A DNA stretch of 64,000 nt from Pseudomonas plecoglossicida NBRC 103162 = DSM 15088. GTDB taxonomy: Bacteria; Pseudomonadota; Gammaproteobacteria; Pseudomonadales; Pseudomonadaceae. Shown in pieces: positions 1 to 9,291 of this stretch. The stretch spans positions 1 through 64,000 of the forward strand of contig NZ_BBIV01000006.1 of the NCBI RefSeq assembly GCF_000730665.1. Direction: 5' to 3'. The position numbers and the translations under genes are program-made. Numbering within the stretch: the first letter of the stretch is position 1; each line of letters opens with the position of its first letter. A model generated the notes under the pieces. The model saw nothing but the letters and a program-made list of their open reading frames with translations. It made no database searches and was not told the origin of the DNA.

Positions 1-40
1 CCCCGTCAACCCTTAATTTCATGAAACCCTGATATAGCTG

Positions 41-80
41 AAAAGCGAAGCGGGGAGGCCTGCCGGCCTCCCCGCTTTTC
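41..80. terminator. Rho-independent terminator after the CoA-transferase gene
   Basis: An 11-bp G+C-rich perfect stem (50-60 with 65-75, loop TGCC) is flanked by an A-run on the left and a TTTTC run on the right, so it can act on either strand. It lies about 20 bp past the stop of the leftward CoA-transferase gene and closes that operon. Confidence 0.85.
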
Positions 81-100
81 GTTCTTTCCATATAGAAGCG

Positions 101-1321
101 CTACAACACCCCCGCGTCCCTCAACCGCTGCACAGAGCCTGCGTCCAGCCCCAGCACATCAGCCAACACCACTTCGGTATGCTCGCCCAACAAGGGCGGG
201 GCATGCCGGTACTCGACCGGCGTCTCCGACAACCGAATCGGGCTAGCCACCTGCGGCACGCTTCCGGCCAACGCATGCGGCAGGCTGACAGCCAGGCCGC
301 GCGCCAGCACCTGCGGGTCCTGGAACATCTGCGCCAGATCATTGATCGGCCCACACGGCACACCGGCGGCCTCCAGCTGCTGCACCCACTCAGCCGTGGT
401 CTTGAACACCGTAGCCTGGCGAATCAACGGAATCAGCTCAGCGCGGTTCGCCACGCGTTGCTTGTTGGTTGCGAAGCGCGGGTCATCCGCCCACTGCGGT
501 TGCCCAGCAACCTCGGCGAACTTGCGGAATTGACCATCATTACCGACGGTGAGGATGAAGTCGCCATCCGCCGTCGGGAAGTCCTGATACGGCACGATAT
601 TAGGATGCGCGTTACCGAGTCGACGAGGCGGGTTGCCCGTGGTCAGGTAGTTCATGGCCTGGTTGGCCAGGCAGGCCACCTGCACATCGAGCAAGGCCAT
701 ATCGATATGTTGCCCAACGCCGGCCTGATCACGATGGGCGAGGGCAGCCAGGATCGCCACCGTGGAATACAGACCCGTGAGGATATCGGTCAGCGCCACG
801 CCAACCTTTACCGGCCCCGCACCCTCTTCGCCATCCGGGCGACCGGTCAGGCTCATCAGCCCACCCAGCCCCTGGATCATGAAGTCATACCCAGCCCGCT
901 TGGCATAGGGACCGGTCTGACCGAAGCCGGTGATCGAGCAATAGACAAGCTTCGGATTGAGCGCCTTCAAGCTCTGGTAGTCCAGCCCATAGGCCGCCAA
1001 CCCGCCAACCTTGAAGTTCTCGATGACGATATCCGACCTGGCCGCCAGCTCGCGCACCAGACGCTGACCCTCAGGCTGGGTGAAGTCGATCGTCACCGAA
1101 CGTTTGTTACGGTTGGCAGACAGGTAATAAGCCGCCTCACTGGTGTTCTCGCCGCGCCCGTCCTTCAAGAAGGGCGGCCCCCACGAGCGGGTATCGTCGC
1201 CACTACCAGGCCGCTCGACCTTGATAACGTCGGCTCCCAGGTCGGCCAGGATCTGACCCGACCAGGGCCCCGCCAGCACGCGGGACAGATCAAGCACCCG
1301 CAGATGAGATAGCGCACCCAT
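101..1321 (-). CDS. gcdG: CaiB/BaiF family CoA-transferase, probable succinyl-CoA:glutarate CoA-transferase
   Basis: This 406-aa class III CoA-transferase probably activates glutarate to glutaryl-CoA with succinyl-CoA as donor, feeding the dehydrogenase encoded just upstream. The family N-terminus (RVLDLSRVLAGPW) is present. The family catalytic aspartate is probably D179, in the segment VGVALTDILTG. Length is normal for the family. It lies 15 bp downstream of gcdH on the same strand, so the two form an operon for the ketogenic branch of lysine/glutarate breakdown. The substrate is inferred from this linkage; the family also uses formyl, succinyl, carnitinyl and other CoA esters. Confidence 0.85.
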   Translation of the reverse strand: MGALSHLRVLDLSRVLAGPWSGQILADLGADVIKVERPGSGDDTRSWGPPFLKDGRGENTSEAAYYLSANRNKRSVTIDFTQPEGQRLVRELAARSDIVIENFKVGGLAAYGLDYQSLKALNPKLVYCSITGFGQTGPYAKRAGYDFMIQGLGGLMSLTGRPDGEEGAGPVKVGVALTDILTGLYSTVAILAALAHRDQAGVGQHIDMALLDVQVACLANQAMNYLTTGNPPRRLGNAHPNIVPYQDFPTADGDFILTVGNDGQFRKFAEVAGQPQWADDPRFATNKQRVANRAELIPLIRQATVFKTTAEWVQQLEAAGVPCGPINDLAQMFQDPQVLARGLAVSLPHALAGSVPQVASPIRLSETPVEYRHAPPLLGEHTEVVLADVLGLDAGSVQRLRDAGVL

Positions 1322-1336
1322 GGTCAGGCTCCTCTA

Positions 1337-2518
1337 TCAGTAGAACGCCTGGATGCCGGTTTGCGCTCGACCCAGGATCAGCGCATGCACGTCATGGGTA
1401 CCTTCGTAAGTGTTGACCACTTCAAGGTTGACCAGGTGACGAGCGACGCCGAACTCGTCGGAGATTCCGTTGCCGCCCAGCATGTCGCGGGCCATGCGCG
1501 CGATATCCAGGGCCTTGCCACAGGAGTTGCGCTTCATGATCGAAGTGATCTCCACGGCTGCAGTGCCTTCGTCCTTCATGCGCCCCAGGCGCAGGCAGCC
1601 CTGCAGTGCCAGGGTGATTTCAGTCTGCATGTCTGCCAGCTTCTTCTGGATCAGCTGATTGGCGGCCAGTGGGCGGCCGAACTGCTGACGGTCCAGGGTG
1701 TACTGACGCGCGGTGTGCCAGCAGGCTTCCGCAGCACCCAGGGCACCCCACGAAATGCCGTAGCGAGCCGAGTTCAGGCAGGTGAAGGGCCCCTTGAGAC
1801 CGCGCACTTCGGGGAAGATGTTCTCTTCCGGCACAAACACGTTGTCCATGACGATCTCGCCGGTAATCGAAGCACGCAGGCCGACCTTGCCATGAATGGC
1901 CGGGGCGCTGAGCCCGTCCCAGCCTTTTTCCAGAACGAAGCCGCGGATGTCGCCCGCATCGTCCTTGGCCCAGACAACAAAGACATCGGCGATAGGGCTG
2001 TTGGTGATCCACATCTTGCTGCCGCTGAGGCGGTAGCCACCGTCGACCTTCCTGGCGCGGGTGATCATCGAACCGGGGTCGGATCCGTGGTTAGGCTCGG
2101 TCAGGCCGAAACAGCCGATCCACTCGCCGCTCGCAAGCTTGGGCAGGTACTTCTGCTTCTGCGCCTCGGTACCGAACTCGTTGATCGGCACCATCACCAG
2201 CGACGACTGCACACTCATCATCGAACGGTAGCCGGAATCGATGCGCTCCACTTCGCGGGCGATCAGGCCGTAGCACACGTAGTTCAGCCCGCTGCCGCCA
2301 TACTGTTCGGGAATGGTCGCACCCAGCAGGCCCACTTCGCCCATCTCGCGGAAGATCGCAGGGTCGGTCTGCTCGTGGCGGAAAGCTTCCAGCACGCGCG
2401 GCGCCAGCTTGTCCTGGGCGAACTGATAAGCGCTGTCACGCACCATGCGCTCTTCTTCAGTGAGCTGCTGATCCAGCAGCAGCGGGTCGATCCAGTTGAA
2501 GCTTGCTTTACCGGCCAT
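1337..2518 (-). CDS. gcdH: glutaryl-CoA dehydrogenase
   Basis: This is a 393-aa FAD acyl-CoA dehydrogenase that oxidises and decarboxylates glutaryl-CoA to crotonyl-CoA. The open frame extends upstream, but the ATG at 2518 (MAGKASFNW) has a GAGGA ribosome site and matches the family N-terminus, so I chose it. Visible signatures are the [15 protein letters not shown] flavin/substrate segment and the C-terminal [10 protein letters not shown], whose glutamate (about residue 372) is the catalytic base in this family. It is first in an operon with the CoA-transferase and divergent from a LysR regulator. Confidence 0.93.
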   Translation of the reverse strand: MAGKASFNWIDPLLLDQQLTEEERMVRDSAYQFAQDKLAPRVLEAFRHEQTDPAIFREMGEVGLLGATIPEQYGGSGLNYVCYGLIAREVERIDSGYRSMMSVQSSLVMVPINEFGTEAQKQKYLPKLASGEWIGCFGLTEPNHGSDPGSMITRARKVDGGYRLSGSKMWITNSPIADVFVVWAKDDAGDIRGFVLEKGWDGLSAPAIHGKVGLRASITGEIVMDNVFVPEENIFPEVRGLKGPFTCLNSARYGISWGALGAAEACWHTARQYTLDRQQFGRPLAANQLIQKKLADMQTEITLALQGCLRLGRMKDEGTAAVEITSIMKRNSCGKALDIARMARDMLGGNGISDEFGVARHLVNLEVVNTYEGTHDVHALILGRAQTGIQAFY

Positions 2519-2680
2519 GAGCGAAATCCTCGTATATAGAGAGCAGGTTCTTGTGCCTTTGATCCTAGGCCTGTTCGCGCGTCGGGACAAACGAGGATTG
2601 CGCACCTATTAGTGATAATTTGTCACTCCGTAACACCCGCGAACCCACTATTGACGACACCACGAGTGAGGTTGACGTAC
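2519..2680. promoter_or_regulatory. divergent gcdH / LysR intergenic region with dyad operator
   Basis: These 162 bp separate gcdH from the LysR gene. At 2612-2626 there is a dyad, GTGA-N7-TCAC (GTGATAATTTGTCAC), in an AT-rich patch. Its size and central position suit a LysR recognition site. I infer that the regulator binds here and controls both directions. No convincing -35/-10 pair could be assigned by eye. Confidence 0.5.
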
Positions 2681-3607
2681 ATGCGCCGCAAGATCCCCAA
2701 CACCACTGCACTGATTTGCTTCGAAGCGGCCGCGCGCCACGAGAGCTTCACCAAGGCCGCTCAGGAGCTGGCCCTGACCCAAGGTGCCGTCTGTCGACAG
2801 ATTGGCGGCCTGGAGGCCTTCCTCAATGTGGAACTGTTCCGGCGCTCGAGACGCGGGGTGAAACTGACCGAGGCAGGGCTGTCGTACAGCCGCCAGGTGG
2901 CTGCGCAGCTGGATGCGGTGGAGCGCGATGCCTTGTCGGTAATGCGCCAGCAGGGCGCCAACGTGATCGAACTGGCGGTAGTGCCGACCTTCGGCACACA
3001 GTGGCTGCTGCCGCGGCTCAAGGATTTCCAGCAGCGCCATCCGGAGGTCACCGTCAACCTGACCAACCGCACCCGACCATTCCTGTTCGCCGACACCCCC
3101 TTCGATGCCGCCATCTATTTTGGCGACGCCGACTGGTCCGGCACCCAGTCCCAGCGCCTGATGGGCGAAAACCCCTTGCCGGTCTGCAGCCCGGTCCTGC
3201 TGAGCGGCGAGGGCATGCTCGATGCCCGGCGCATCGCCAGCCTTCCGTTGCTGCAACAGACCACCCGCCCTTACGCCTGGCGCCAATGGTTCAACGGGCA
3301 GGGCATGAATGTCGCAGGTGACATGACAGGGCCACGCTATGAACTATTCTCCATGCTTGCCCAGGCCGCGATGCACCAGATGGGCGTGGCGCTGATCCCA
3401 CCCTTCCTGATCCAGCGCGAATTGGAGGAGGGCAGGCTGGTGGTCGCTAACCGGCATGCACTGTCCAGCGACAAGGCCTACTATCTGATGATTCCCGACC
3501 GCAAGGTGGAGTCGGCATCCCTTCGCGCCTTCCGTGACTGGTTGGCGGAACAGGCGCGTGACTACATCGCCTCGCACAGAGACGAGGCCTTCGCCCGACT
3601 GTTGTAG
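2681..3607 (+). CDS. gcdR: LysR-family regulator of the glutarate operon (GcdR-like)
   Basis: This 308-aa LysR-type regulator has an N-terminal winged HTH (ALICFEAAARHESFTKAAQELALTQGAV is the usual helix pair, about residues 9-37) and a C-terminal substrate-binding domain. I chose the ATG at 2681, preceded by GAGGT, over the longer frame starting at 2612, which would run through the dyad operator. It is divergent from gcdH. In P. putida the LysR protein at this locus is the glutarate-responsive activator GcdR. The effector is therefore known by synteny, not visible here. Confidence 0.85.
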   Translation: MRRKIPNTTALICFEAAARHESFTKAAQELALTQGAVCRQIGGLEAFLNVELFRRSRRGVKLTEAGLSYSRQVAAQLDAVERDALSVMRQQGANVIELAVVPTFGTQWLLPRLKDFQQRHPEVTVNLTNRTRPFLFADTPFDAAIYFGDADWSGTQSQRLMGENPLPVCSPVLLSGEGMLDARRIASLPLLQQTTRPYAWRQWFNGQGMNVAGDMTGPRYELFSMLAQAAMHQMGVALIPPFLIQRELEEGRLVVANRHALSSDKAYYLMIPDRKVESASLRAFRDWLAEQARDYIASHRDEAFARLL

Positions 3608-4018
3608 TCAATTATTTTTAACACCTACAGATATAAGCTTTTGTCGCATTTAAGCAAACTGTTCAGGTGAATCGAAAAATCTCGGCAAAGCCGCCAAACA
3701 CGCGGATTTCAGAAGGTTTTACGACACTCGCGAGCCCATTTGCGAAATCATCGCAAAAAATTTCAAAAAATCCCTTAATCTGCCAATAGCCCATGCTTGA
3801 CGGGCTGAAGCCCGATGATTGCGACATACGGTCACAGGGTGACTTGTAGTTTTGACTTGGTTTCGCTCCAGAATCTGTTGAAGGCCCCTGGGTTCGTCTG
3901 CAAAATGCTCGGCCCGCCCAGGATTCGGCGGACTGGCGCTCAATAGCCAACCCTGCGCACCACCCGAAGTGCGCTGGCTCTTATAAAGACAAAAAAGGTC
4001 ACCGCAGGAGAAATAGTC
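3608..4018. other. intergenic region upstream of pntAA, no gene seen
   Basis: These 411 bp between the LysR stop and pntAA are AT-rich on the left. They carry a small hairpin, CGGGC-TGAA-GCCCG, near 3800, and an AGGAG ribosome site at 4006-4010 for the GTG start of pntAA. No ORF with Pseudomonas codon bias is present. No sigma-70 promoter with proper spacing was found by eye. It presumably holds the pnt promoter. Confidence 0.4.
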
Positions 4019-5140
4019 GTGCACATTGGTGTTCCTCTCGAGACGCAGACCGGTGAGACAAGGGTCGCTGCGACCCCCGAAACCATCAAGAAACTGATTG
4101 GCCAAGGCCATCAGGTCACCGTCCAACGGGGGGCAGGGCTCAATGCCAGCATTCCGGACGGTGCCTATGAGGCCGTGGGCGCTTCCCTTGGAACCGCAGC
4201 CGATGCCTACGGCGCCGAACTGGTTCTGAAAGTGGTCGCGCCTGATGACCAGGAGCTGGCCCAGATCAACAGCGGCAGCCTTCTGATCGGCATGCTCAAT
4301 CCCTTCAACAACGAGCTGATCGGCAAGATGGCCGAACGCGGCATCACCGCCTTCGCCCTGGAAGCCGCACCGCGTACATCGCGCGCACAGAGCCTGGACG
4401 TACTGTCGTCGCAAGCCAACATCGCCGGTTACAAGGCCGTGCTGCTGGCCGCCCATCATTACCCACGCTTCATGCCCATGCTGATGACAGCTGCCGGCAC
4501 CGTGAAGGCCGCCCGCGTACTGATCCTCGGTGCCGGTGTTGCCGGGCTGCAGGCCATCGCCACGGCCAAGCGTCTCGGTGCGGTGATCGAAGCCTCGGAC
4601 GTGCGTCCGGCAGTGAAAGAGCAGATCGAGTCGCTTGGCGCCAAGTTCATCGACGTTCCCTATGAAACCGATGAAGAGCGTGAGTGCGCCGAAGGCGTTG
4701 GCGGCTATGCCCGCCCGATGCCCGCCAGCTGGATGCAACGCCAGGCCCAGGCCGTGCACGAGCGCGCCAAGCAAGCCGACATCGTCATCACCACGGCGTT
4801 GATCCCCGGCCGCAAGGCTCCGACCCTGCTCAGCGCCGAAACCGTGGCGCAGATGAAGCCTGGCTCGGTGGTCATCGACCTTGCCGCAGCCCAAGGCGGC
4901 AACTGCCCGCTGACCGTGGCCGACCAGGTGATCATGGAAAATGGCGTGACCATCGTCGGCCCGACCAACCTGCCAGCCCAGGTAGGGGCCGATGCCTCGG
5001 CACTGTATGCACGCAACCTGCTGGACTTCATGAAGCTGCTGTTCGACAAGGACAGCGCGCTGGTCATCAACCTCGAAGACGATATCGTCGCGGCCTGCCT
5101 CATGTGCCGCGACGGCCAAGTCGTCCGCAAGAACGGCTAA
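4019..5140 (+). CDS. pntAA: NAD(P) transhydrogenase subunit alpha part 1
   Basis: This is the 373-aa NAD(H)-binding soluble domain (dI) of proton-translocating transhydrogenase, which exchanges hydride between NADH and NADP+ using the proton gradient. The Rossmann glycine motif is in LILGAGVAGLQAIATA, followed by the acidic end of the nucleotide fold (EASDVRP). The N-terminus (HIGVPLETQTGETRVAATPE) is the AlaDH/PNT signature. It starts at GTG 4019 behind AGGAG. Alpha is split in two here, as in other pseudomonads and Rhodospirillum, so the membrane part is the next gene. Confidence 0.95.
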   Translation: MHIGVPLETQTGETRVAATPETIKKLIGQGHQVTVQRGAGLNASIPDGAYEAVGASLGTAADAYGAELVLKVVAPDDQELAQINSGSLLIGMLNPFNNELIGKMAERGITAFALEAAPRTSRAQSLDVLSSQANIAGYKAVLLAAHHYPRFMPMLMTAAGTVKAARVLILGAGVAGLQAIATAKRLGAVIEASDVRPAVKEQIESLGAKFIDVPYETDEERECAEGVGGYARPMPASWMQRQAQAVHERAKQADIVITTALIPGRKAPTLLSAETVAQMKPGSVVIDLAAAQGGNCPLTVADQVIMENGVTIVGPTNLPAQVGADASALYARNLLDFMKLLFDKDSALVINLEDDIVAACLMCRDGQVVRKNG

Positions 5141-5151
5141 GGAGCACGACT

Positions 5152-5466
5152 ATGGACGACATGCTGATTTCCCACGGCATCTACAACCTGATCATCTTCG
5201 TGCTGGCCATCTATGTGGGCTACCACGTGGTGTGGAACGTCACCCCGGCCTTGCATACCCCGCTGATGGCGGTCACCAACGCCATCTCGGCGATCGTCAT
5301 CGTCGGCGCCATGCTGGCTGCCGCGCTGACCGTGACCCCGGCCGGCAAACTGATGGGCACCCTGGCGGTGGCCCTGGCCGCGGTCAACGTGTTCGGTGGC
5401 TTCCTGGTCACCCGTCGCATGCTTGAGATGTTCAAGAAGAAAACCAAGAACGAGGCGCAGAAGTAA
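5152..5466 (+). CDS. pntAB: NAD(P) transhydrogenase subunit alpha part 2 (membrane)
   Basis: This 104-aa integral membrane protein contains about three hydrophobic segments (roughly residues 10-30, 36-60 and 65-85) and a basic C-terminus rich in lysine. It is the small membrane (dII) half of the alpha subunit in the three-gene form of the enzyme. The ATG at 5152 follows GGAGCACGAC and lies 11 bp after pntAA; the longer frame that starts inside pntAA is not real. Confidence 0.93.
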   Translation: MDDMLISHGIYNLIIFVLAIYVGYHVVWNVTPALHTPLMAVTNAISAIVIVGAMLAAALTVTPAGKLMGTLAVALAAVNVFGGFLVTRRMLEMFKKKTKNEAQK

Positions 5467-5468
5467 GC

Positions 5469-6905
5469 ATGAGCATGAATCTGGTAACGCTCCTCTACCT
5501 CGTCGCCTCGGTGTGCTTCATCCAGGCGCTCAAGGGCCTGTCGCACCCGACCACCTCGCGGCGCGGCAACCTGTTCGGCATGATCGGCATGGGGATCGCG
5601 ATCCTCACCACGGTCGGCCTCATCTATAAGCTCGGGGCTGAAATCGCTACCGCCGGCATCGGCTACGTGATTGTCGGCCTGCTGGTCGGCGGTACCGCCG
5701 GCTCGATCATGGCCAAGCGTGTCGAGATGACCAAGATGCCGGAACTGGTCGCCTTCATGCACAGCATGATCGGCCTGGCCGCGGTGTTCATCGCCATCGC
5801 TGCGGTGCTCGAGCCGCAATCGATGGGCATCGTCGCCAGCATCAGCGACCCGATCCCCACCGGTAACCGCCTGGAACTGTTCCTCGGCGCGGCCATCGGT
5901 GCCATCACTTTCTCGGGTTCGGTGATCGCCTTCGGCAAACTGTCGGGCAAGTACAAGTTCCGCCTGTTCCAGGGCGCACCGGTACAGTTCGTTGGCCAGC
6001 ACAAGCTGAACCTGATCCTGGGGCTGACCACCATCGCCCTGGGCCTGCTGTTCACCTTCACCGGCCATTACAGCGCCTTCACCCTGATGCTGGCCCTGGC
6101 CTTCATCATGGGTGTGCTGATCATCATCCCGATCGGCGGAGCCGACATGCCTGTCGTGGTGTCCATGCTCAACAGCTATTCGGGCTGGGCAGCGGCGGGG
6201 ATCGGCTTCTCGCTGAACAACTCGATGCTGATCATCGCCGGCTCCCTGGTGGGCTCCAGCGGTGCGATCCTGTCCTACATCATGTGCAAGGCGATGAACC
6301 GCTCGTTCTTCAACGTCATCCTTGGCGGCTTCGGCGGCGATACCGATGCCGGTGCGGCCCAAGGCTCGAAGGAGCAGCGCCCGGTGAAGTCCGGTTCGGC
6401 AGACGATGCCACCTTCCTGCTGAGCAACGCCGACAGCGTGATCATCGTCCCGGGCTACGGCCTGGCAGTCGCCCGCGCCCAGCACGCGCTCAAGGAACTG
6501 ACCGAGAAGCTCAGCCACAACGGTGTGACCGTGAAGTATGCGATCCACCCGGTGGCAGGGCGCATGCCCGGGCACATGAACGTGCTGCTGGCCGAGGCCG
6601 AAGTGCCTTATGACCAGGTGTTCGAGATGGAAGACATCAACGCCGAGTTCGGCCAGGCCGACGTGGTGCTGGTGCTGGGCGCCAACGATGTGGTCAACCC
6701 GGCGGCGAAGAACGATCCGAAGTCGCCGATCGCCGGCATGCCGATTCTCGAAGCATTCAAGGCCAAGACCATCATCGTCAACAAGCGCTCGATGGCCAGC
6801 GGCTATGCCGGGCTGGACAACGAACTGTTCTACCTGGACAAGACCATGATGGTGTTCGGTGACGCGAAGAAGGTCATCGAGGATATGGTCAAAGCCGTCG
6901 AGTAA
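5469..6905 (+). CDS. pntB: NAD(P) transhydrogenase subunit beta
   Basis: This 478-aa subunit has an N-terminal membrane region of about nine helices (the other part of the proton channel) and a C-terminal NADP(H)-binding domain (dIII, about residues 300-478). The dIII signature VIIVPGYGLAVARAQHA is visible, as are GRMPGHMNVLLAEA and VLVLGANDVVNPAA. It sits 2 bp after pntAB and ends the operon just before a terminator. It works with pntAA/AB to supply NADPH. Confidence 0.95.
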   Translation: MSMNLVTLLYLVASVCFIQALKGLSHPTTSRRGNLFGMIGMGIAILTTVGLIYKLGAEIATAGIGYVIVGLLVGGTAGSIMAKRVEMTKMPELVAFMHSMIGLAAVFIAIAAVLEPQSMGIVASISDPIPTGNRLELFLGAAIGAITFSGSVIAFGKLSGKYKFRLFQGAPVQFVGQHKLNLILGLTTIALGLLFTFTGHYSAFTLMLALAFIMGVLIIIPIGGADMPVVVSMLNSYSGWAAAGIGFSLNNSMLIIAGSLVGSSGAILSYIMCKAMNRSFFNVILGGFGGDTDAGAAQGSKEQRPVKSGSADDATFLLSNADSVIIVPGYGLAVARAQHALKELTEKLSHNGVTVKYAIHPVAGRMPGHMNVLLAEAEVPYDQVFEMEDINAEFGQADVVLVLGANDVVNPAAKNDPKSPIAGMPILEAFKAKTIIVNKRSMASGYAGLDNELFYLDKTMMVFGDAKKVIEDMVKAVE

Positions 6906-6932
6906 GACCTTTCCTATAAAGGTTGCGATATA

Positions 6933-6966
6933 AAACCCCGGCGCATTATTCCCGGGGTTTTTTTAT
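6933..6966 (+). terminator. terminator after pntB
   Basis: The 9-bp stem AAACCCCGG / CCGGGGTTT (6933-6941 and 6952-6960) is followed by a long T-run. It is a strong intrinsic terminator 27 bp past the pntB stop. Confidence 0.93.
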
Positions 6967-7088
6967 TTCACTGATCCAGATCAATGGCTCTATTTCCAGG
7001 CCTCCCATTCGACCATGGTCGTGGGACGGCGACGGGCGAAATCTCTAGACTGCGCTGCAGTAGCCTCAGTAGCCCGAGATAACAATCC

Positions 7089-8582
7089 ATGTACCGTGAT
7101 CGTATCCGCTTGTCCTCCCTGCACAGCAAGGTAATGAGTGCGGCTGATGCCGCTGGCCTTATCGAGGACGGCATGACCGTCGGCATGAGCGGCTTCACCC
7201 GCGCCGGCGAAGCCAAGGCGGTCCCGCATGCCCTGGCCGAACGCGCCAAGCAGTCGCCCCTGAAGATCAGCCTGATGACCGGCGCCAGCCTGGGCAATGA
7301 CCTCGACAAGCAGCTGACCGAAGCCGGCGTGCTGGCCCGTCGCATGCCGTTCCAGGTCGACAGCACCCTGCGCAAGGCCATCAACGACGGCCAGGTGATG
7401 TTCATCGACCAGCACCTGTCGGAAACCGTCGAGCAACTGCGCAACCAGCAGCTCAAGCTGCCGGACATCGCAGTCATCGAAGCGGTGGCCATCACCGAAG
7501 AAGGCCACATCGTGCCGACCACCTCGGTGGGCAACTCGGCGAGCTTCGCCATCTTCGCCAAGCAAGTGATCGTCGAGATCAACCTGTCGCACAACGCCAA
7601 CCTCGAAGGCCTGCACGACATCTATATCCCGACGTATCGCCCGACCCGTACGCCGATCCCGCTGGTGAAGGTCGATGATCGCATCGGCAGCACTGCGATC
7701 CCGATCGACCCGGCCAAGATCGTCGGCATCGTCATCAGCGACCAGCCAGACTCGCCGTCCACCGTGCTGCCGCCGGACGACGAAACCCAGGGCATCGCCG
7801 ACCACCTGATCAACTTCCTCAAGAAAGAAGTGGAAGCAGGGCGCATGACCAACAAGCTTGGCCCGCTGCAAGCCGGTATCGGCAGCATTGCCAACGCGGT
7901 GATGTGCGGTCTGATCGATTCGCCTTTCGAAGACCTGACCATGTACTCCGAAGTGCTGCAGGACTCGACGTTCGACCTGATCGACGCCGGCAAGCTGAGC
8001 TTCGCCTCGGGCAGCTCGATCACCCTGTCGACGCGCCGCAATGCCGATGTGTTCGGCAACCTGGAGCGCTACAAGGACAAGCTGGTACTGCGCCCGCAGG
8101 AGATCTCCAACCACCCTGAAGTCGTGCGCCGCCTGGGCATCATCGGCATCAACACGGCGCTGGAGTTCGACATCTACGGCAACGTCAACTCCACGCACGT
8201 CTGCGGTACCCGGATGATGAACGGCATCGGTGGCTCTGGCGATTTCGCCCGCAACGCCCACCTGGCGGTGTTCGTCACCAAGTCCATCGCCAAGGGTGGT
8301 GCGATTTCCAGCGTGGTGCCGATGGTCAGCCATGTCGACCATACCGAGCATGACGTGGACATCCTGGTTACCGAGCAAGGCCTGGCCGACCTGCGTGGCC
8401 TGGCGCCTCGCGAGCGGGCACGGGCGATCATCGATAACTGCGTGCACCCTGACTACCGCGCAGCCTTGAATGACTACTTCGACCGCGCCTGCCAGCGTGG
8501 CGGCCACACCCCGCACATCCTGCGCGAGGCGTTGAGCTGGCACGAGAATCTGGAAGAAGGTGGCCGCATGCTGGCTGGCTGA
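7089..8582 (+). CDS. acetyl-CoA hydrolase / succinyl-CoA:acetate CoA-transferase family protein
   Basis: This 497-aa class I CoA-transferase of the Cat1/AarC/acetyl-CoA hydrolase family swaps CoA between short-chain acids such as succinate, acetate or propionate. Visible features are MSGFTRAGEAKAVP near the N-terminus, the glycine-rich LGPLQAGIGSIANAV, the catalytic-glutamate segment YSEVLQD, and GGSGDFARNA near the C-terminus. The length is normal. It has its own upstream region after the pnt terminator and ends at a REP pair. Whether it acts as hydrolase or transferase cannot be read from sequence. Confidence 0.88.
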   Translation: MYRDRIRLSSLHSKVMSAADAAGLIEDGMTVGMSGFTRAGEAKAVPHALAERAKQSPLKISLMTGASLGNDLDKQLTEAGVLARRMPFQVDSTLRKAINDGQVMFIDQHLSETVEQLRNQQLKLPDIAVIEAVAITEEGHIVPTTSVGNSASFAIFAKQVIVEINLSHNANLEGLHDIYIPTYRPTRTPIPLVKVDDRIGSTAIPIDPAKIVGIVISDQPDSPSTVLPPDDETQGIADHLINFLKKEVEAGRMTNKLGPLQAGIGSIANAVMCGLIDSPFEDLTMYSEVLQDSTFDLIDAGKLSFASGSSITLSTRRNADVFGNLERYKDKLVLRPQEISNHPEVVRRLGIIGINTALEFDIYGNVNSTHVCGTRMMNGIGGSGDFARNAHLAVFVTKSIAKGGAISSVVPMVSHVDHTEHDVDILVTEQGLADLRGLAPRERARAIIDNCVHPDYRAALNDYFDRACQRGGHTPHILREALSWHENLEEGGRMLAG

Positions 8583-8598
8583 TCCGCATAGCACCTGT

Positions 8599-8690
8599 CG
8601 CCGGCAAGCCGGCTCCCCACAGTCATGCGCTGCCCTCGAGGCCAGCGCTGCACCATTCTGTGGGAGCCGGCTTGCCGGCGATAGGGCCAG
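8599..8690. repeat. REP pair (inverted palindromic repeats)
   Basis: Two oppositely oriented copies of the core CGCCGGCAAGCCGGCTCCC (8599-8617 and complement 8662-8680) are separated by about 44 bp. Each copy is itself palindromic around GCCGGC. The pair lies between the CoA-transferase stop and the DUF1127 promoter and can form a large stem in RNA. Confidence 0.85.
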
Positions 8691-8720
8691 CAAGTCAATC
8701 CTCGCAATCCCTCTTCGTAA

Positions 8721-8897
8721 AACTGTTCTACTGTACTGGCATCCCCGCCAGTCAGCCTCCTCAAAATCCCCCAACTTATTACGTAACGCACCACAATAGT
8801 GCAGACCAGTACAGTTGCGCCAATTTCGAGTGCAACAGTAGGGTTACACAGTTAACTGAGCCATCCTATTTCTACAGAACTGTATCTACTGTTATGG
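8721..8897. promoter_or_regulatory. clustered ACTGT operator sites upstream of the DUF1127 gene
   Basis: At least seven ACTGT/ACAGT half-sites lie in about 180 bp. Two long copies are nearly identical: AACTGTTCTACTGTACTGG (8721-8739) and AACTGTATCTACTGTTATGG (8878-8897). CCAGTACAGTTG (8806-8817) is the inverted form, and there is a palindrome CAGTTAACTG (8849-8858). This density is what a dedicated regulator's control region looks like. The binding protein is unknown; a GntR/MocR-type factor is a guess. Confidence 0.6.
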
Positions 8898-8969
8898 ACA
8901 ACAGAAGAGGATCATGGGCACCAGTTAAATCACTACCTAATCCCGCCACAAGCGGAAGGATGAAGCATC

Positions 8970-9185
8970 ATGGAACGTACCCTCAGTTCCGGTCTGGTTT
9001 TTGAAAGCAACGCCCAGCAATCCCACGCATCGCTGCCGCTGCGCGCCCTGTCCACTCTGCTGCTGTGGCAGCGTCGCATGGCCAGCCGCCGTCAACTGGC
9101 TCGCCTGGACGCCCGCCTGCTGGCAGACGCCGGTATCAGCGAGTCGCAGCGTTACGAAGAGCTCAGCAAGCCGTTCTGGCGCTAA
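8970..9185 (+). CDS. DUF1127 small protein
   Basis: This 71-aa basic protein has a C-terminal DUF1127 (YjiS-like) domain, seen as an LLLWQRR motif followed by LARLDARLLADAGISESQR (about residues 31-60). DUF1127 proteins are small, arginine-rich, often RNA-binding or regulatory helical proteins; the function of this one is not known. The ATG at 8970 was chosen as the first in frame after AAGCATC. It has an elaborate upstream operator region and its own terminator, so it is a single-gene unit. Confidence 0.88.
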   Translation: MERTLSSGLVFESNAQQSHASLPLRALSTLLLWQRRMASRRQLARLDARLLADAGISESQRYEELSKPFWR

Positions 9186-9224
9186 GCACCGGTTCGCCGG
9201 CTCCGGCTGGCACCGCGAATTCCC

Positions 9225-9258
9225 AAACCCGTTGCAGGTCACTGCAGCGGGTTTTTTC
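9225..9258 (+). terminator. terminator after the DUF1127 gene
   Basis: The stem AAACCCG-T-TGCAG / CTGCA-G-CGGGTTT with loop GTCA is followed by six Ts. It lies 39 bp past the stop codon. Confidence 0.9.
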
Positions 9259-9291
9259 TTTAGCGAAGCCTCGTGTCAGAGCGCTTGCCAG

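Noticed and set aside
8599..8690. Short repeats considered as a CRISPR array
   Set aside because: Only two inverted copies per locus, no regular spacers, no cas genes; these are REP pairs.
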